Source of the DNA: Altererythrobacter epoxidivorans
GTDB taxonomy: Bacteria; Pseudomonadota; Alphaproteobacteria; Sphingomonadales; Sphingomonadaceae
DNA length: 64,000 nt
Reading direction: 5' to 3'
Assembly: GCF_001281485.1 (NCBI RefSeq)
Contig: NZ_CP012669.1
Location: 2,573,501-2,637,500 of the forward strand
The notes beneath the pieces were generated by a model. That model did no database searches and was not told the DNA's origin. It worked only from the letters and a program-made list of their open reading frames with translations. Positions 9,228 to 17,580 of this stretch are shown here, one piece after another. The translations under genes were made by a program, and so were the position numbers. Position 1 is the stretch's first letter; every line of letters begins with the position of its first letter.

Positions 9228-9986
9228 TTAGCGGCCCCTCGCCACTGTTTCGATTCCGGCATCGTCCGGCGCACGATAGCCTAAAATCTCGATATCGCGG
9301 CGATACAGGCGCGCAATAATTTCATTCATCCGGGGCGTGAACCGCAATTCCTCGCGATAGGCCTGCGGTTTTCGCAGATGCGGTAGTTCGATTTCAATTC
9401 CAAGTCGCTGTGAAAGCGTATGCGTTTCCTCGGCCAGGTTCTCGAACCGTCCGAGAAAATCGACTTCGATCCGGTTGCTGCCCGGCTGGGCGATCCAGTC
9501 CGCCTGGGAACGGAAATGCTTGTAGCGCATGATGGGCTTTGCGTTTTCCGGCTGTTCCAGCGCATGCACGAATTCCTCGAACGACGAATATCGTGCAAGG
9601 TTCGCCTCGGCCCACCGCACATCTGGCGAATTGTTGATGCCGACAGCTGCCCGCAAATAATTGAACGCCGAATAAAGACGCCGCCACGGATTGCGTTTGA
9701 AGGCAAAGCTGTAGGCCGATCGGAACCTACCCTCGTCACGCGTGAGGTACCTGGTGACCGGGATGTGTCCATAGCGCAGACCCAGTGCGGATGCGTGTGA
9801 AGTGCCGCCTGTTTTCGGCACATGGATGAAGATCACCTTGCGGCCATCGGGCAGGGTGCCCTCGCGGGAGAAAGGATCGGGCGCAATACGGTTCAGCATA
9901 GTCCGCGCAAGACCGGGCAAAGGGCGCATCTCGCATTCGTGCAGGACGGCCTTCAGCTTTTCGCCAGCGGTCAGGTCTCGGGACAT
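9228..9986 (-). CDS. Sulfotransferase family 2-type protein
   Basis: 252-aa protein with the Golgi-type carbohydrate sulfotransferase layout. VIFIHVPKTGGTS (residues 51-63) is the 5'-phosphosulfate loop of the family that includes heparan 2-O and chondroitin sulfotransferases, and AFKRNPWRRLYSAFNYL (about 100-116) is the 3'-phosphate site with Arg and Ser. The start is ATG 9986, with AAGGGA about nine bases upstream. An open extension to 10100 is rich in Arg/Pro and overlaps the probable promoter region. It is the first gene of the minus-strand exopolysaccharide unit. It is clearly a different subfamily from the sulfotransferase at 5532-6545. Confidence 0.8.
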   Translation of the reverse strand: MSRDLTAGEKLKAVLHECEMRPLPGLARTMLNRIAPDPFSREGTLPDGRKVIFIHVPKTGGTSHASALGLRYGHIPVTRYLTRDEGRFRSAYSFAFKRNPWRRLYSAFNYLRAAVGINNSPDVRWAEANLARYSSFEEFVHALEQPENAKPIMRYKHFRSQADWIAQPGSNRIEVDFLGRFENLAEETHTLSQRLGIEIELPHLRKPQAYREELRFTPRMNEIIARLYRRDIEILGYRAPDDAGIETVARGR

Positions 9987-10103
9987 TGTCTTGTTTCCCT
10001 TGGAAAACTTCGCGCCGGGCGAAGAGCGGCGCAGCTTCGGCGGGCGGGCGATTGCCCGACAGCCCCCGTGATTGCAAGCACGATGGCCTGCGATAGACAA
10101 AAG

Positions 10104-10131
10104 TTGACGGGCAATGCCACATCTTTACATC
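10104..10131 (+). promoter_or_regulatory. Candidate sigma-70 type promoter for the polymerase gene
   Basis: TTGACG (10104-10109) and TACATC (10126-10131) are separated by 16 bases in the 180-base divergent gap between the sulfotransferase and the O-antigen-ligase-like gene. The ATG follows 36 bases after the -10. The -35 is good and the -10 is poor. No operator was recognised in the rest of the gap. Confidence 0.35.
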
Positions 10132-10166
10132 GCATTGCGCCGCTTCGGTACTGCAAAGGGAATGGG

Positions 10167-11561
10167 ATGAGGGTCTTCAAGAGCGATGCCATGCCGGGGT
10201 TGACCTACGGCTGGATCGTCATGGCGGTTCTGGGCGCCGCGGTCGCGTTTCTCGGGGGAAGCTCCCGTGTCGATGTCGTCCAGTTGATCGCGTTGCGACC
10301 GCTGGCATTCCTGCTTTTGATCCCGGCGCTTTACCTCGCCACCAGCGAACGCCTGCGACCCGGTAGGACGCCGATCATGCTGATGGTTGCGCTGATGGCG
10401 CTGATGACACTCCAGCTTCTGCCGTTGCCTCCGGCGGTGTGGCAGTCGCTGCCTGGCCGCGAGACAATTGCCGAGTTCGAAAAGGTTGCGGGCCTTGGAG
10501 AAAACTGGCGACCGCTTTCGCTGGTGCCGGGGCGCACGCTCAACACGCTGATGAGCCTCGCCATTCCGTTTTGCGCGCTGATCGCAGCCTTGTCGTCCGG
10601 TTTTCGCTCGGTAACGATCCTCGCGGCAATCGCGATCGTCGGTGTTGTCGATGCTTCGCTCGGTATCCTCCAGGTGGCGAGCGGCGGCACGGGCGCACTC
10701 TATTATTATGCCGTAACGAACGAGGGTACGCCGGTCGGAATTTTCGCCAACCAGAACCACTCGGCAGTATTTTCCGCGCTTTGCATGATGATCCTCGTCC
10801 AGATCGGGACGAGCGGCGAACACGGCTTGCGCGGGGCGGGGGCGAAAACGGTTATCGGTGCGCTCTACGTGCTCGTTCTGATCGCAGCCTTGCTCAGCGG
10901 GTCGCGTGCTGGTTTCCTTCTCACCATGCTGGCGGTGCTTTTTACCATCTTCACCCTGTGGCAGGCGATTGCGGGGTCAAGCTCGGCCGCGCGGCCGCGG
11001 CTGTTGCGAAAGCTACCGGCACCTTCGGCGAGATTGCTGTTGGGTTTCGTCGTGCTGTCGCTGGCATCGGTCATTGCCGCCTTCGCAGTCATGGGCAGTG
11101 CGCCTGCTGCCGGGTCTTTCGCGGAAACTGCCAACTTCGACGACATGCGGGTGCGCATTTTCCCCGTACTGGTCGAAATGCTTTCGGTCTTCTGGCTGCC
11201 GGGGTCGGGTTTCGGGTCGTTCGAGGAAGTGTACCACATGTTCGAGCCGGCCGAGTTGCTGAGCCCATATTACATCAACCAGGCGCATAATGACTGGCTG
11301 CAATTCGCAATCGAGGGCGGCATTGCGGGGATTGTGTGGCTCGCCGTTGCTCTTGCCTGGCTCTTGAAGGCCGTGTGGGCCATGCGCAACCATGGCGATG
11401 GCGCGCTTCGTCACACAGTGTTCTGGCTGGCGATCATCGCCACTATCGTGCTTGCGAGCGCCGTCGATTACCCCCTTCGAACGCCGATCTTCCAACTCGT
11501 ACTTGGCTGGTTGGCGGCCGCCCTGGTCGTGCAAAAGGCCCGCTATCGGGTGCGCGCATGA
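10167..11561 (+). CDS. O-antigen ligase / Wzy-type polysaccharide polymerase
   Basis: 464-aa inner-membrane protein with about 10-12 helices and the Wzy_C family signature. FANQNHSAVFSALCMM and ALLSGSRAGFLLTMLAVL (the SGSRAG block before a long membrane helix) lie in the middle. A large periplasmic loop follows, ending in YINQAHNDWLQFAIEGG with the conserved His. ATG at 10167 follows AAGGGAATGGG. It is transcribed away from the glycosyltransferases and followed after 91 bases by the export lipoprotein. Given the Wzx, Wza and Wzc partners it most likely polymerises repeat units. Ligation to lipid A core cannot be excluded, because the same family does both. Confidence 0.82.
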   Translation: MRVFKSDAMPGLTYGWIVMAVLGAAVAFLGGSSRVDVVQLIALRPLAFLLLIPALYLATSERLRPGRTPIMLMVALMALMTLQLLPLPPAVWQSLPGRETIAEFEKVAGLGENWRPLSLVPGRTLNTLMSLAIPFCALIAALSSGFRSVTILAAIAIVGVVDASLGILQVASGGTGALYYYAVTNEGTPVGIFANQNHSAVFSALCMMILVQIGTSGEHGLRGAGAKTVIGALYVLVLIAALLSGSRAGFLLTMLAVLFTIFTLWQAIAGSSSAARPRLLRKLPAPSARLLLGFVVLSLASVIAAFAVMGSAPAAGSFAETANFDDMRVRIFPVLVEMLSVFWLPGSGFGSFEEVYHMFEPAELLSPYYINQAHNDWLQFAIEGGIAGIVWLAVALAWLLKAVWAMRNHGDGALRHTVFWLAIIATIVLASAVDYPLRTPIFQLVLGWLAAALVVQKARYRVRA

Positions 11562-11652
11562 CGCAGAGCGATACCCCGTCGGCGGGGCAAAAACGCTTTT
11601 ATTCTGGATGGCTTGTGGCTAAGCCTTGCCCGCTCGGGGCGTAAGGGAAGTG

Positions 11653-12372
11653 ATGGGAAATTTCATAAAATTCAAAAATTCCACGGCCGCTGCGATCTTG
11701 CTGGCGGTCAGTGCCTGTGCGTCTCCCGGCCCCATCGGAACGTCGCCACGCGTCGAAGTTACTGATTTGACCGCATTGCCTGCCCCCAGGGGAAGCTCGA
11801 TCCTGCGACTGGGACCGCAGGAGACGGTCAAGATCACCGTGGCCGATGCAGAAGGGCTGACGGGAACTTACCTCACCGACGTCGATGGCAAGCTCGAGTT
11901 GCCCCTGATCGGAACGGTAGATGCGCTCGGAAACACACCATCGGACGTCGCGCGCAAGATCGAAGATCGTTTGCGGGGGCAGTTTATTCTCGATCCCCGG
12001 GTACAGGTCATTCCCGAACGTGAAATAGCCGCAACGATTTCGATCGGTGGCGAGGTCAGCAGGTCGGGCACATTGCCTGCCGCTTCGTCATACACCTTGC
12101 TGCGCGCGCTCAACAATGCTGGCGGGTTCAGCCGCTATGCCAAGCGGGACGAAATTCTCGTGATGCGTGTCGTGGAAGGGCAGGAGTACATCGGCGTCTA
12201 TAGCTACAAGGAAATTTCCCGCGGCAATGCGCCCGATCCGGCGATCTTCCCTGGTGACATCGTGATGGTCGGCGATTCACCTGCGCGCCGCCAGTTCGAA
12301 GACATCCTCAATTATGTCGGCGCGATTTCTGCGACGCTGATCCTGGTCAATCGAGTGGATAGAAGTTTCTGA
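11653..12372 (+). CDS. Polysaccharide export outer-membrane lipoprotein (Wza/GumB-like)
   Basis: 239 aa. A lipoprotein signal peptide ends in VSAC, making Cys22 the acylated residue. The Poly_export domain follows: RLGPQETVKITVADAEGLTG through the KLELPLIGTVDALG strand pairs and the DPRVQVIPERE segment. An SLBB-like repeat comes next (ISIGGEVSRSGTLPAASSYTLLRALNNAGG). The C-terminus ends in a short hydrophobic helix (YVGAISATLILVN). ATG 11653 is preceded by AAGGGAAG; a TTG 27 bases upstream is less likely. It overlaps the autokinase start by one base (TGATG). It would form the outer-membrane export channel with the Wzc-like protein. Confidence 0.88.
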   Translation: MGNFIKFKNSTAAAILLAVSACASPGPIGTSPRVEVTDLTALPAPRGSSILRLGPQETVKITVADAEGLTGTYLTDVDGKLELPLIGTVDALGNTPSDVARKIEDRLRGQFILDPRVQVIPEREIAATISIGGEVSRSGTLPAASSYTLLRALNNAGGFSRYAKRDEILVMRVVEGQEYIGVYSYKEISRGNAPDPAIFPGDIVMVGDSPARRQFEDILNYVGAISATLILVNRVDRSF

Positions 12373-14534
12373 TGGAGTCTGCAAAGGACAACGCGCCGAA
12401 CGGCACCGCGGAATACACTCCTTACCGTGAAGGTATCGGGGGCTTCCATTTCGATCCCGAGCGGTTGTGGGCCGAAGCGGTCAACCTGCGTTACTGGATT
12501 CTCGGCATCATCGCGCTCGGCCTGCTCGGCGGGCTGATTGCGACGCTGCTGTCGACCAATCTCTATCGGGCGACTTCACGCATCGAAATCCAGCGCACCA
12601 CCGTCAGCGCGACCGATACCGACCCGCTCGATCCCGATGCGACCGGATCCGAACGCCAGTATTTCAACACGCAGTACGAACTGCTTCGTTCGCGCTCGCT
12701 TGCCGGGCGCGTGGTCGATGCGGGCAACCTCGCACGCGATCGCAACTTCCTCGAAGCTTATGGCCTCGATGAAGGGATCAACCCCAATTCGCGCGCTCTT
12801 GAATCTATCCTTCTTACGGGCGTGAACCCCGAACCGGTCCGCCAGTCGGGCCTTGTCGACATTTCTTTCTCCAGCCCGTCTCCGCAGGTCGCGCAGAAAG
12901 TCGCCAACCTGTGGGCGCAGGAGTTTCTCGCTGCCAATTATGAAAAGCGTTTCGGCGCCAACATCGAGGCACGCGATTTCCTGCAGGAACAGATCGGTGA
13001 ATTGCGTGAAAAGCTGGCAGAGTCCGAACGCGAGCTGATCAATTACGCCAATGACAATGGTATCGTCATTGTCAGCGGCGGCGGCAGCGGCGAGGAAAGC
13101 GGTTATGAAACCGCCGGCCAGTCGCTCGTCGGATCCGAACTCGAAACGCTCAATACGGCCCTGGCAGAAGCGACCAGCAAGCGGATCGAGGCAGAAGCCG
13201 CCCTGCGTGCCGGTGTGAATTCGGGCAAGGGAACCAATACCACGAGCCTGCGCCAGCAGCTGGCGACGGCCGAAGCCGATTTGTCGGAATTGCGTTCGCG
13301 CTTCGGGCCGGGATATCCGGCGATCCAGGCCAAGGTTGCCGAAATCGAATCCTTGCGTTCATCGCTTGCGAACGAAGGCGGGCTGGAAAATCGCGATGCG
13401 CGCGCCGCATACAATGCTGCGCTGATGCAGGAACAGAAACTGCGCGATCTGATGCAGCAGGCCAAGAATTCCTACCTCGGCCAGCAGGGCCAGTCGATCC
13501 AGTACGGCATCCTGAAGCGTGAGGTCGAGACGAACCGCCAGATCTACGATGCGCTTCTCCAGCGCTTCAAGTCGCTCGAGGCGGCAGGTGCCGGCAAGAA
13601 CAACATGACTCTGATCGACGCGGCCGAAGCGCCGCGCTCGCCCTATTCGCCGTCGCTGGCGTTCAACTTGTTCGTCGGGCTCGGTATCGCGATCTTCGCA
13701 TCGGGCCTGCTTGTCTTCCTTCGCGAAGCTCTCGACCAGACAGTGCGCGATCCGGCCGATGTGCGAGACCGCCTCGGCCTCGCCACGCTCGGCCTTATCC
13801 CGAAGATCGAAACCGACGAGGCTGGCCTGGTCGAGGAGCTGGCGCAGCGCAGCTCCGAGGTCGGCGAGGCTTATGCCTCTGCCAGGACCAACATGGCGTT
13901 CCTCACCACACATGGTGCGCCGCGTTCGGTCATGCTTACCTCGACGCGGCCTAATGAGGGCAAGAGCCTTTCGACAATGGCCCTCGCGCGCAGCTTTGCG
14001 CAGCTGGGCAAGAAGGTTCTCGTCATCGACGCCGACTTGCGTCACTCGGGCTTGCACGATTTCGTGGGGATCTCGACCGAGGGTTCGGTCGGCCTGACCG
14101 GCCTGCTCACAGGTGGCGGCACGATCAGTTCCGCCGTGATCCATTCGGAAGAAAACGGTTTCGACCTCATTCCGGTCGGGCATCGCCCTCCCAATCCGGT
14201 CGAGTTGCTCGCCAGCGGAGCGCTGCGCGAGGTCGTCGAACTGGCCAAGCAGCAATACGACCACGTCCTTATCGATGGTGCACCCGTTCTCGGCCTTGCC
14301 GACGCTCTCGAGGTGAGCAAGGCGGTAGAAGGCGTAGTCTTCGTGATCGAGGCGAACGGCGTCAGTATCCGCGGCATCGACAATGCGATCGGACGCCTGC
14401 GTACGGCAGGGGCACATATCTTTGGTGCTCTCGTGACCAAGCTGGAGAAGCGCAACGCGATCTACGGCTACGGTTATGGCTACGGTTACGGCTACGGCTA
14501 TGGAGACACCCCGCCAGAACAGCCGCAGACTTGA
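12372..14534 (+). CDS. Polysaccharide co-polymerase / tyrosine autokinase (Wzc-type BY-kinase)
   Basis: 720 aa with two parts. The Wzz-like part has membrane helices at about 41-60 and 427-446 flanking a periplasmic coiled-coil region rich in Glu/Ala/Leu. The cytoplasmic BY-kinase part has Walker A TSTRPNEGKSLST (about 522-534), Walker A' VLVIDADLRHSG (about 550-560) and Walker B HVLIDGAP (about 630). The C-terminal tail is a run of alternating Gly and Tyr with seven tyrosines (residues 698-710), the presumed autophosphorylation cluster. It controls chain length and export together with the Wza-like protein and the polymerase. Length and domain order are normal for the family. Confidence 0.9.
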   Translation: MESAKDNAPNGTAEYTPYREGIGGFHFDPERLWAEAVNLRYWILGIIALGLLGGLIATLLSTNLYRATSRIEIQRTTVSATDTDPLDPDATGSERQYFNTQYELLRSRSLAGRVVDAGNLARDRNFLEAYGLDEGINPNSRALESILLTGVNPEPVRQSGLVDISFSSPSPQVAQKVANLWAQEFLAANYEKRFGANIEARDFLQEQIGELREKLAESERELINYANDNGIVIVSGGGSGEESGYETAGQSLVGSELETLNTALAEATSKRIEAEAALRAGVNSGKGTNTTSLRQQLATAEADLSELRSRFGPGYPAIQAKVAEIESLRSSLANEGGLENRDARAAYNAALMQEQKLRDLMQQAKNSYLGQQGQSIQYGILKREVETNRQIYDALLQRFKSLEAAGAGKNNMTLIDAAEAPRSPYSPSLAFNLFVGLGIAIFASGLLVFLREALDQTVRDPADVRDRLGLATLGLIPKIETDEAGLVEELAQRSSEVGEAYASARTNMAFLTTHGAPRSVMLTSTRPNEGKSLSTMALARSFAQLGKKVLVIDADLRHSGLHDFVGISTEGSVGLTGLLTGGGTISSAVIHSEENGFDLIPVGHRPPNPVELLASGALREVVELAKQQYDHVLIDGAPVLGLADALEVSKAVEGVVFVIEANGVSIRGIDNAIGRLRTAGAHIFGALVTKLEKRNAIYGYGYGYGYGYGYGDTPPEQPQT
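14463..14504 (+). repeat. (TAY GGN)7 codon repeat encoding the GY tyrosine tail
   Basis: Seven consecutive Tyr-Gly codon pairs (TAC/TAT then GGC/GGT/GGA) near the 3' end of the autokinase gene. The repeat period is six bases with third-position variation, so slippage may change the number of tyrosines between strains. Confidence 0.85.
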
Positions 14535-14551
14535 TCGAGCGAGACTGATCG

Positions 14552-15706
14552 ATGCTACGTCTGGCAGTCATTGCGATGGTTTGCGGGGTCCTCGCGATCC
14601 TTGCCGGCTTGCAGGCAGCGTCGAGCGTCCTTGCCAAGCCTAATCCGGAACTGGCGGCACGGTTGATGCCTTTCGGGAACGAGGCGCTCCAACGTTCGAT
14701 CAGCTATCGTTTGCGTGCAGGGGTAACCACCGAAGAGCAACTCGCGCAGGCAGTCGAGGCGGCTGAACCCCTGGCAGAAAAGGCATTCGGCCGCGCCCCG
14801 CTGGGCCCGGAAGGCCATGCGGTCTTGATCATGAATACGCGGGATCCAGCGAAGAAGGCTGAAATGCTCCGCCTCGCATCGCAGATTAACGGGCGCGATC
14901 GGCTGCTTCAGGGTGTCAGGCTGGAGCAGGAAGTCGCCGACAACGATTTCGACAGCGCAATGGCGACCCTCGACCAGATGCTGCGGGTCAATCCCGAGCA
15001 GCGCCAACTGCTCTTTCCGATCCTCAACGACGCACTCAAGCGCCGCGAGGCAGTGCCAGCCTTTGCGCGCGTCCTCGACGGCAGCTCGGCATGGCATGAC
15101 AACTTCCTCATGTCGGCAGCACGGCTGGGAATAGCACCGGCCAATCTGGCTGTCCTGCGCGGCCAGCTGAACCGCCGCCTTCCCGAATTCGACCGCTTGC
15201 TGGTGGCGGCCCTCGTACGTGAAGGGGACCTCGACACAGCGAACGGGATCTATCAGTCGGTCAACGGCAAAAGCTCGAATGTTGCAGGTCTTGGACCGCT
15301 TGGCTGGTCAGTCGATCTGGCGCCCTTCGATTGGCGTCTCGGCGAAGAGGCGGGAATGCGCGCGCAGCCGATCGAGGACGGCGACAAGCTCGAGATTTTC
15401 GTGCGTGGGGGCAAGGGCGGTATAGTAGCCGAGCGTCTGGTGAAGCCGTCCACCGCACCGTTCAACATAGTGGTCAAGCACCGGATCGTCCCGGCCGACC
15501 AGCTACGCGACGTGCGCCTGCAGCTTCGCTGCCGCGGTGCCAGCGATCCCTTCCTTGACGAACGCTTCAGCGCTGGCACGAACGTGTTCAGGGTCGCTGC
15601 CCTTCCAGCGGGCTGCGATTACGTCATGCTCGGCATCAATGCGCGCGCATGGTCCGGCCGGTCGCCGCTGCGCGGTACCATCGATTCCATAACTATCGCG
15701 AAATAA
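14552..15706 (+). CDS. Unknown membrane-anchored protein of the exopolysaccharide locus
   Basis: Not recognised. 384 aa with one N-terminal membrane helix or uncleaved signal (LRLAVIAMVCGVLAILAGLQA, trimmed here) and a periplasmic remainder. Residues about 40-220 are helical and look like TPR-type repeats: alternating Ala/Leu helices such as AEPLAEKAFGRAPLGPEG and LDQMLRVNPEQRQLLFPIL. The last 150 residues look beta-rich (LEIFVRGGKGGIVAERLV, VQLRCRGASDPF-like strands), perhaps a carbohydrate-binding or jelly-roll fold. It starts 17 bases after the autokinase and ends tail-to-tail with fabI, so it is probably the last gene of the export unit. A role in polymer modification or assembly is inference from position only. 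Confidence 0.7.
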   Translation: MLRLAVIAMVCGVLAILAGLQAASSVLAKPNPELAARLMPFGNEALQRSISYRLRAGVTTEEQLAQAVEAAEPLAEKAFGRAPLGPEGHAVLIMNTRDPAKKAEMLRLASQINGRDRLLQGVRLEQEVADNDFDSAMATLDQMLRVNPEQRQLLFPILNDALKRREAVPAFARVLDGSSAWHDNFLMSAARLGIAPANLAVLRGQLNRRLPEFDRLLVAALVREGDLDTANGIYQSVNGKSSNVAGLGPLGWSVDLAPFDWRLGEEAGMRAQPIEDGDKLEIFVRGGKGGIVAERLVKPSTAPFNIVVKHRIVPADQLRDVRLQLRCRGASDPFLDERFSAGTNVFRVAALPAGCDYVMLGINARAWSGRSPLRGTIDSITIAK

Positions 15707-15738
15707 GGCGCAACGAGCTTCGCCGCGCCGCCCTCCGA

Positions 15739-16563
15739 TCAACCCAGGGCGATGTCGGGCGCGTCTTCCTGCTTCATTCCGACCACGTGATAGCCTGCAT
15801 CGACGTGATGCGTTTCGCCGGTCACGCCCGATGACAGGTCGGAAAGGAAATACAGACCTGATCCGCCGACATCGTCGATCGTGACATTGCGGCGCATGGG
15901 CGAATTATATTCGTTCCATTTCAGGATGTAGCGGAAATCGCCGATCCCGCTCGCGGCGAGCGTCTTGATCGGGCCGGCGCTGATCGCATTGACGCGGATG
16001 CCAGCCGGGCCAAGATCGTTGGCGAGGTACTTCACGCTGGTCTCAAGCGCCGCCTTGGCAACGCCCATCACGTTGTAATGCGGGATGACTTTCTCCGCGC
16101 CGTAATAGGTCAGCGTCAGGATCGAGCCGCCGCCCGATCCGTCTTCCTGCAGCGGCGGCATCATTTCGGCCGCACGCTTGGCCACGGCGACCAGCGAATA
16201 GGCGGAAATGTTCATCGTCATCAGGAAGTTGTCGAGGCTGGTATCGACATATTTGCCGCGCAGTTCGTTCTTGTCCGAATAACCGATCGCGTGAACGACG
16301 AAGTCGAGCGTGTCCCACCGCGCCTTGAGCGCATCGAAGGCGGAATCGAGCGCATCCATGTCGGATACGTCGCATTCGATCAGGAAATCGCTGCCGAGCT
16401 GTTCGGCGAGCGGCTTCACACGCTTTGCCAGCGCGTCGCCCTGATAGGAAAATGCCAGTTCGGCCCCGTGTTCGGCCAGTTGCTTAGCGATCCCCCACGC
16501 GAGCGACTTGTCGTTGGCAAGGCCCATGATGAGCCCGCGTTTTCCCTGCATCAGACCGCCCAT
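15739..16563 (-). CDS. fabI: Enoyl-[acyl-carrier-protein] reductase (NADH) FabI
   Basis: 274-aa short-chain dehydrogenase catalysing the last reductive step of the fatty acid elongation cycle. It shows the divergent FabI coenzyme site GLANDKSLAWGIAK (residues 14-27) and the LDFVVHAIGYSDKNEL segment. The catalytic Tyr-x6-Lys pair lies in YYGAEKVIPHYNVMGVAKAA (about 153-172). Length and spelling are normal for FabI rather than FabL or FabV. The start is ATG at 16563, 12 bases after the stop of the BrkB-family gene. This makes a possible three-gene minus-strand unit with that gene and the DnaJ-like gene. Confidence 0.95.
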   Translation of the reverse strand: MGGLMQGKRGLIMGLANDKSLAWGIAKQLAEHGAELAFSYQGDALAKRVKPLAEQLGSDFLIECDVSDMDALDSAFDALKARWDTLDFVVHAIGYSDKNELRGKYVDTSLDNFLMTMNISAYSLVAVAKRAAEMMPPLQEDGSGGGSILTLTYYGAEKVIPHYNVMGVAKAALETSVKYLANDLGPAGIRVNAISAGPIKTLAASGIGDFRYILKWNEYNSPMRRNVTIDDVGGSGLYFLSDLSSGVTGETHHVDAGYHVVGMKQEDAPDIALG

Positions 16564-16575
16564 GCGGTTCCCTCC

Positions 16576-17544
16576 TTAGGTTTCATCGCCGGTTTCGCAC
16601 GCCTCTTCTTCGGGCGATACGGCCAGCGCAGCATTCAACTCGGCCCCGATAACCATACCGAGGCCAACGAGCCAGAAAAAGAACATCACCACCATGATCC
16701 CGGCAAGGCTGCCGTAGGTCAGGTTGTAGGCGAAGAACTGCCGCAGCACTGCCGGCATGATGCCGGTGACCGCCAGCCACCACCCCGTCGTCAGCATCGC
16801 CCCCGGCCATTTGGGATAGCGGCGCGAACGATAGGCGCCGGGCGTGAGGGTGTAGAACAGCAGGTAGAGCGAGCCGAGCAGGGCAAGACCCGGCACGATC
16901 CGCGAAATGTGGAGGTCGCCGACCACGCCCAGCAATTGCGGGAAATAGGCATCGATCACCTGCTGCGCCGTGCCGATCATCACTTGCGCCAGCAGCGAGA
17001 GCATCAGCAGGACGACGGACGCGATGATCAGGCCGAAGGAAAACAGGCGATATTTCCAGAAGGCGTGCGTCGGTTCGGTGCCATAGGCACGGCGCAGGAT
17101 GTCGCGAATGGTCTCGATCAGGCTGGAGACGGTCCACAGCGCAACCAGCGCGCCTGCCCACAAAAGCCAGCCCTGGCGCGCGTCGATAACGTCTTCGGCG
17201 ACAGGCCGGATCACGTCCGCAACCGTCGGCGGCATGGCGATCAGGATCGTACGGATCATCTCGGCTCGGTCGCCCGGCTCTCCGAACAGGGAAAACAGCG
17301 CAGCGCCGAGGATGAAGAAGGGAAAAATCGCCAGCATGGCGAGATAGGCAAGGTTGCCCGCGTGGATGAAGCCGTCGTTATAAGCGCCGACAATGGTCCG
17401 CTTGGCAATCGCGAAAAAGCGAGTCCCCGGACCGACCTGGTCGATCATGCGACCCCGCAGGCTTCGCGCTTCCATCCGCCGCGCTTCGGGCGAAAGCGAA
17501 TGGATATGCCGTTCTTCGGGTGGGTGGATATGGGGCTTGCTCAT
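16576..17544 (-). CDS. YihY/BrkB family inner-membrane protein
   Basis: 322 aa with about six membrane helices. An N-terminal cytoplasmic stretch with several His and Arg precedes the family block NDGFIHAGNLAYLAMLAIFPFF, where YLAML-IFPF corresponds to the conserved pattern of helix 1. Later helices include WLLWAGALVALWTVSSLIETI and GSLAGIMVVMFFFWLVGLGM, followed by the GAELNAAL end typical of YihY. The function is unproven. Family members were once misannotated as ribonuclease BN. It lies between fabI and the DnaJ-like gene on the same strand. Confidence 0.88.
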   Translation of the reverse strand: MSKPHIHPPEERHIHSLSPEARRMEARSLRGRMIDQVGPGTRFFAIAKRTIVGAYNDGFIHAGNLAYLAMLAIFPFFILGAALFSLFGEPGDRAEMIRTILIAMPPTVADVIRPVAEDVIDARQGWLLWAGALVALWTVSSLIETIRDILRRAYGTEPTHAFWKYRLFSFGLIIASVVLLMLSLLAQVMIGTAQQVIDAYFPQLLGVVGDLHISRIVPGLALLGSLYLLFYTLTPGAYRSRRYPKWPGAMLTTGWWLAVTGIMPAVLRQFFAYNLTYGSLAGIMVVMFFFWLVGLGMVIGAELNAALAVSPEEEACETGDET

Positions 17545-17580
17545 CGCTCCCCTGTCGGTAGCGCAGAATGGGGACCCGGC

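Noticed and set aside
7911..9284. 457-codon plus-strand frame over the nucleotide-sugar dehydrogenase
   Set aside because: Shadow of a gene with intact catalytic Cys and cofactor motifs on the minus strand.
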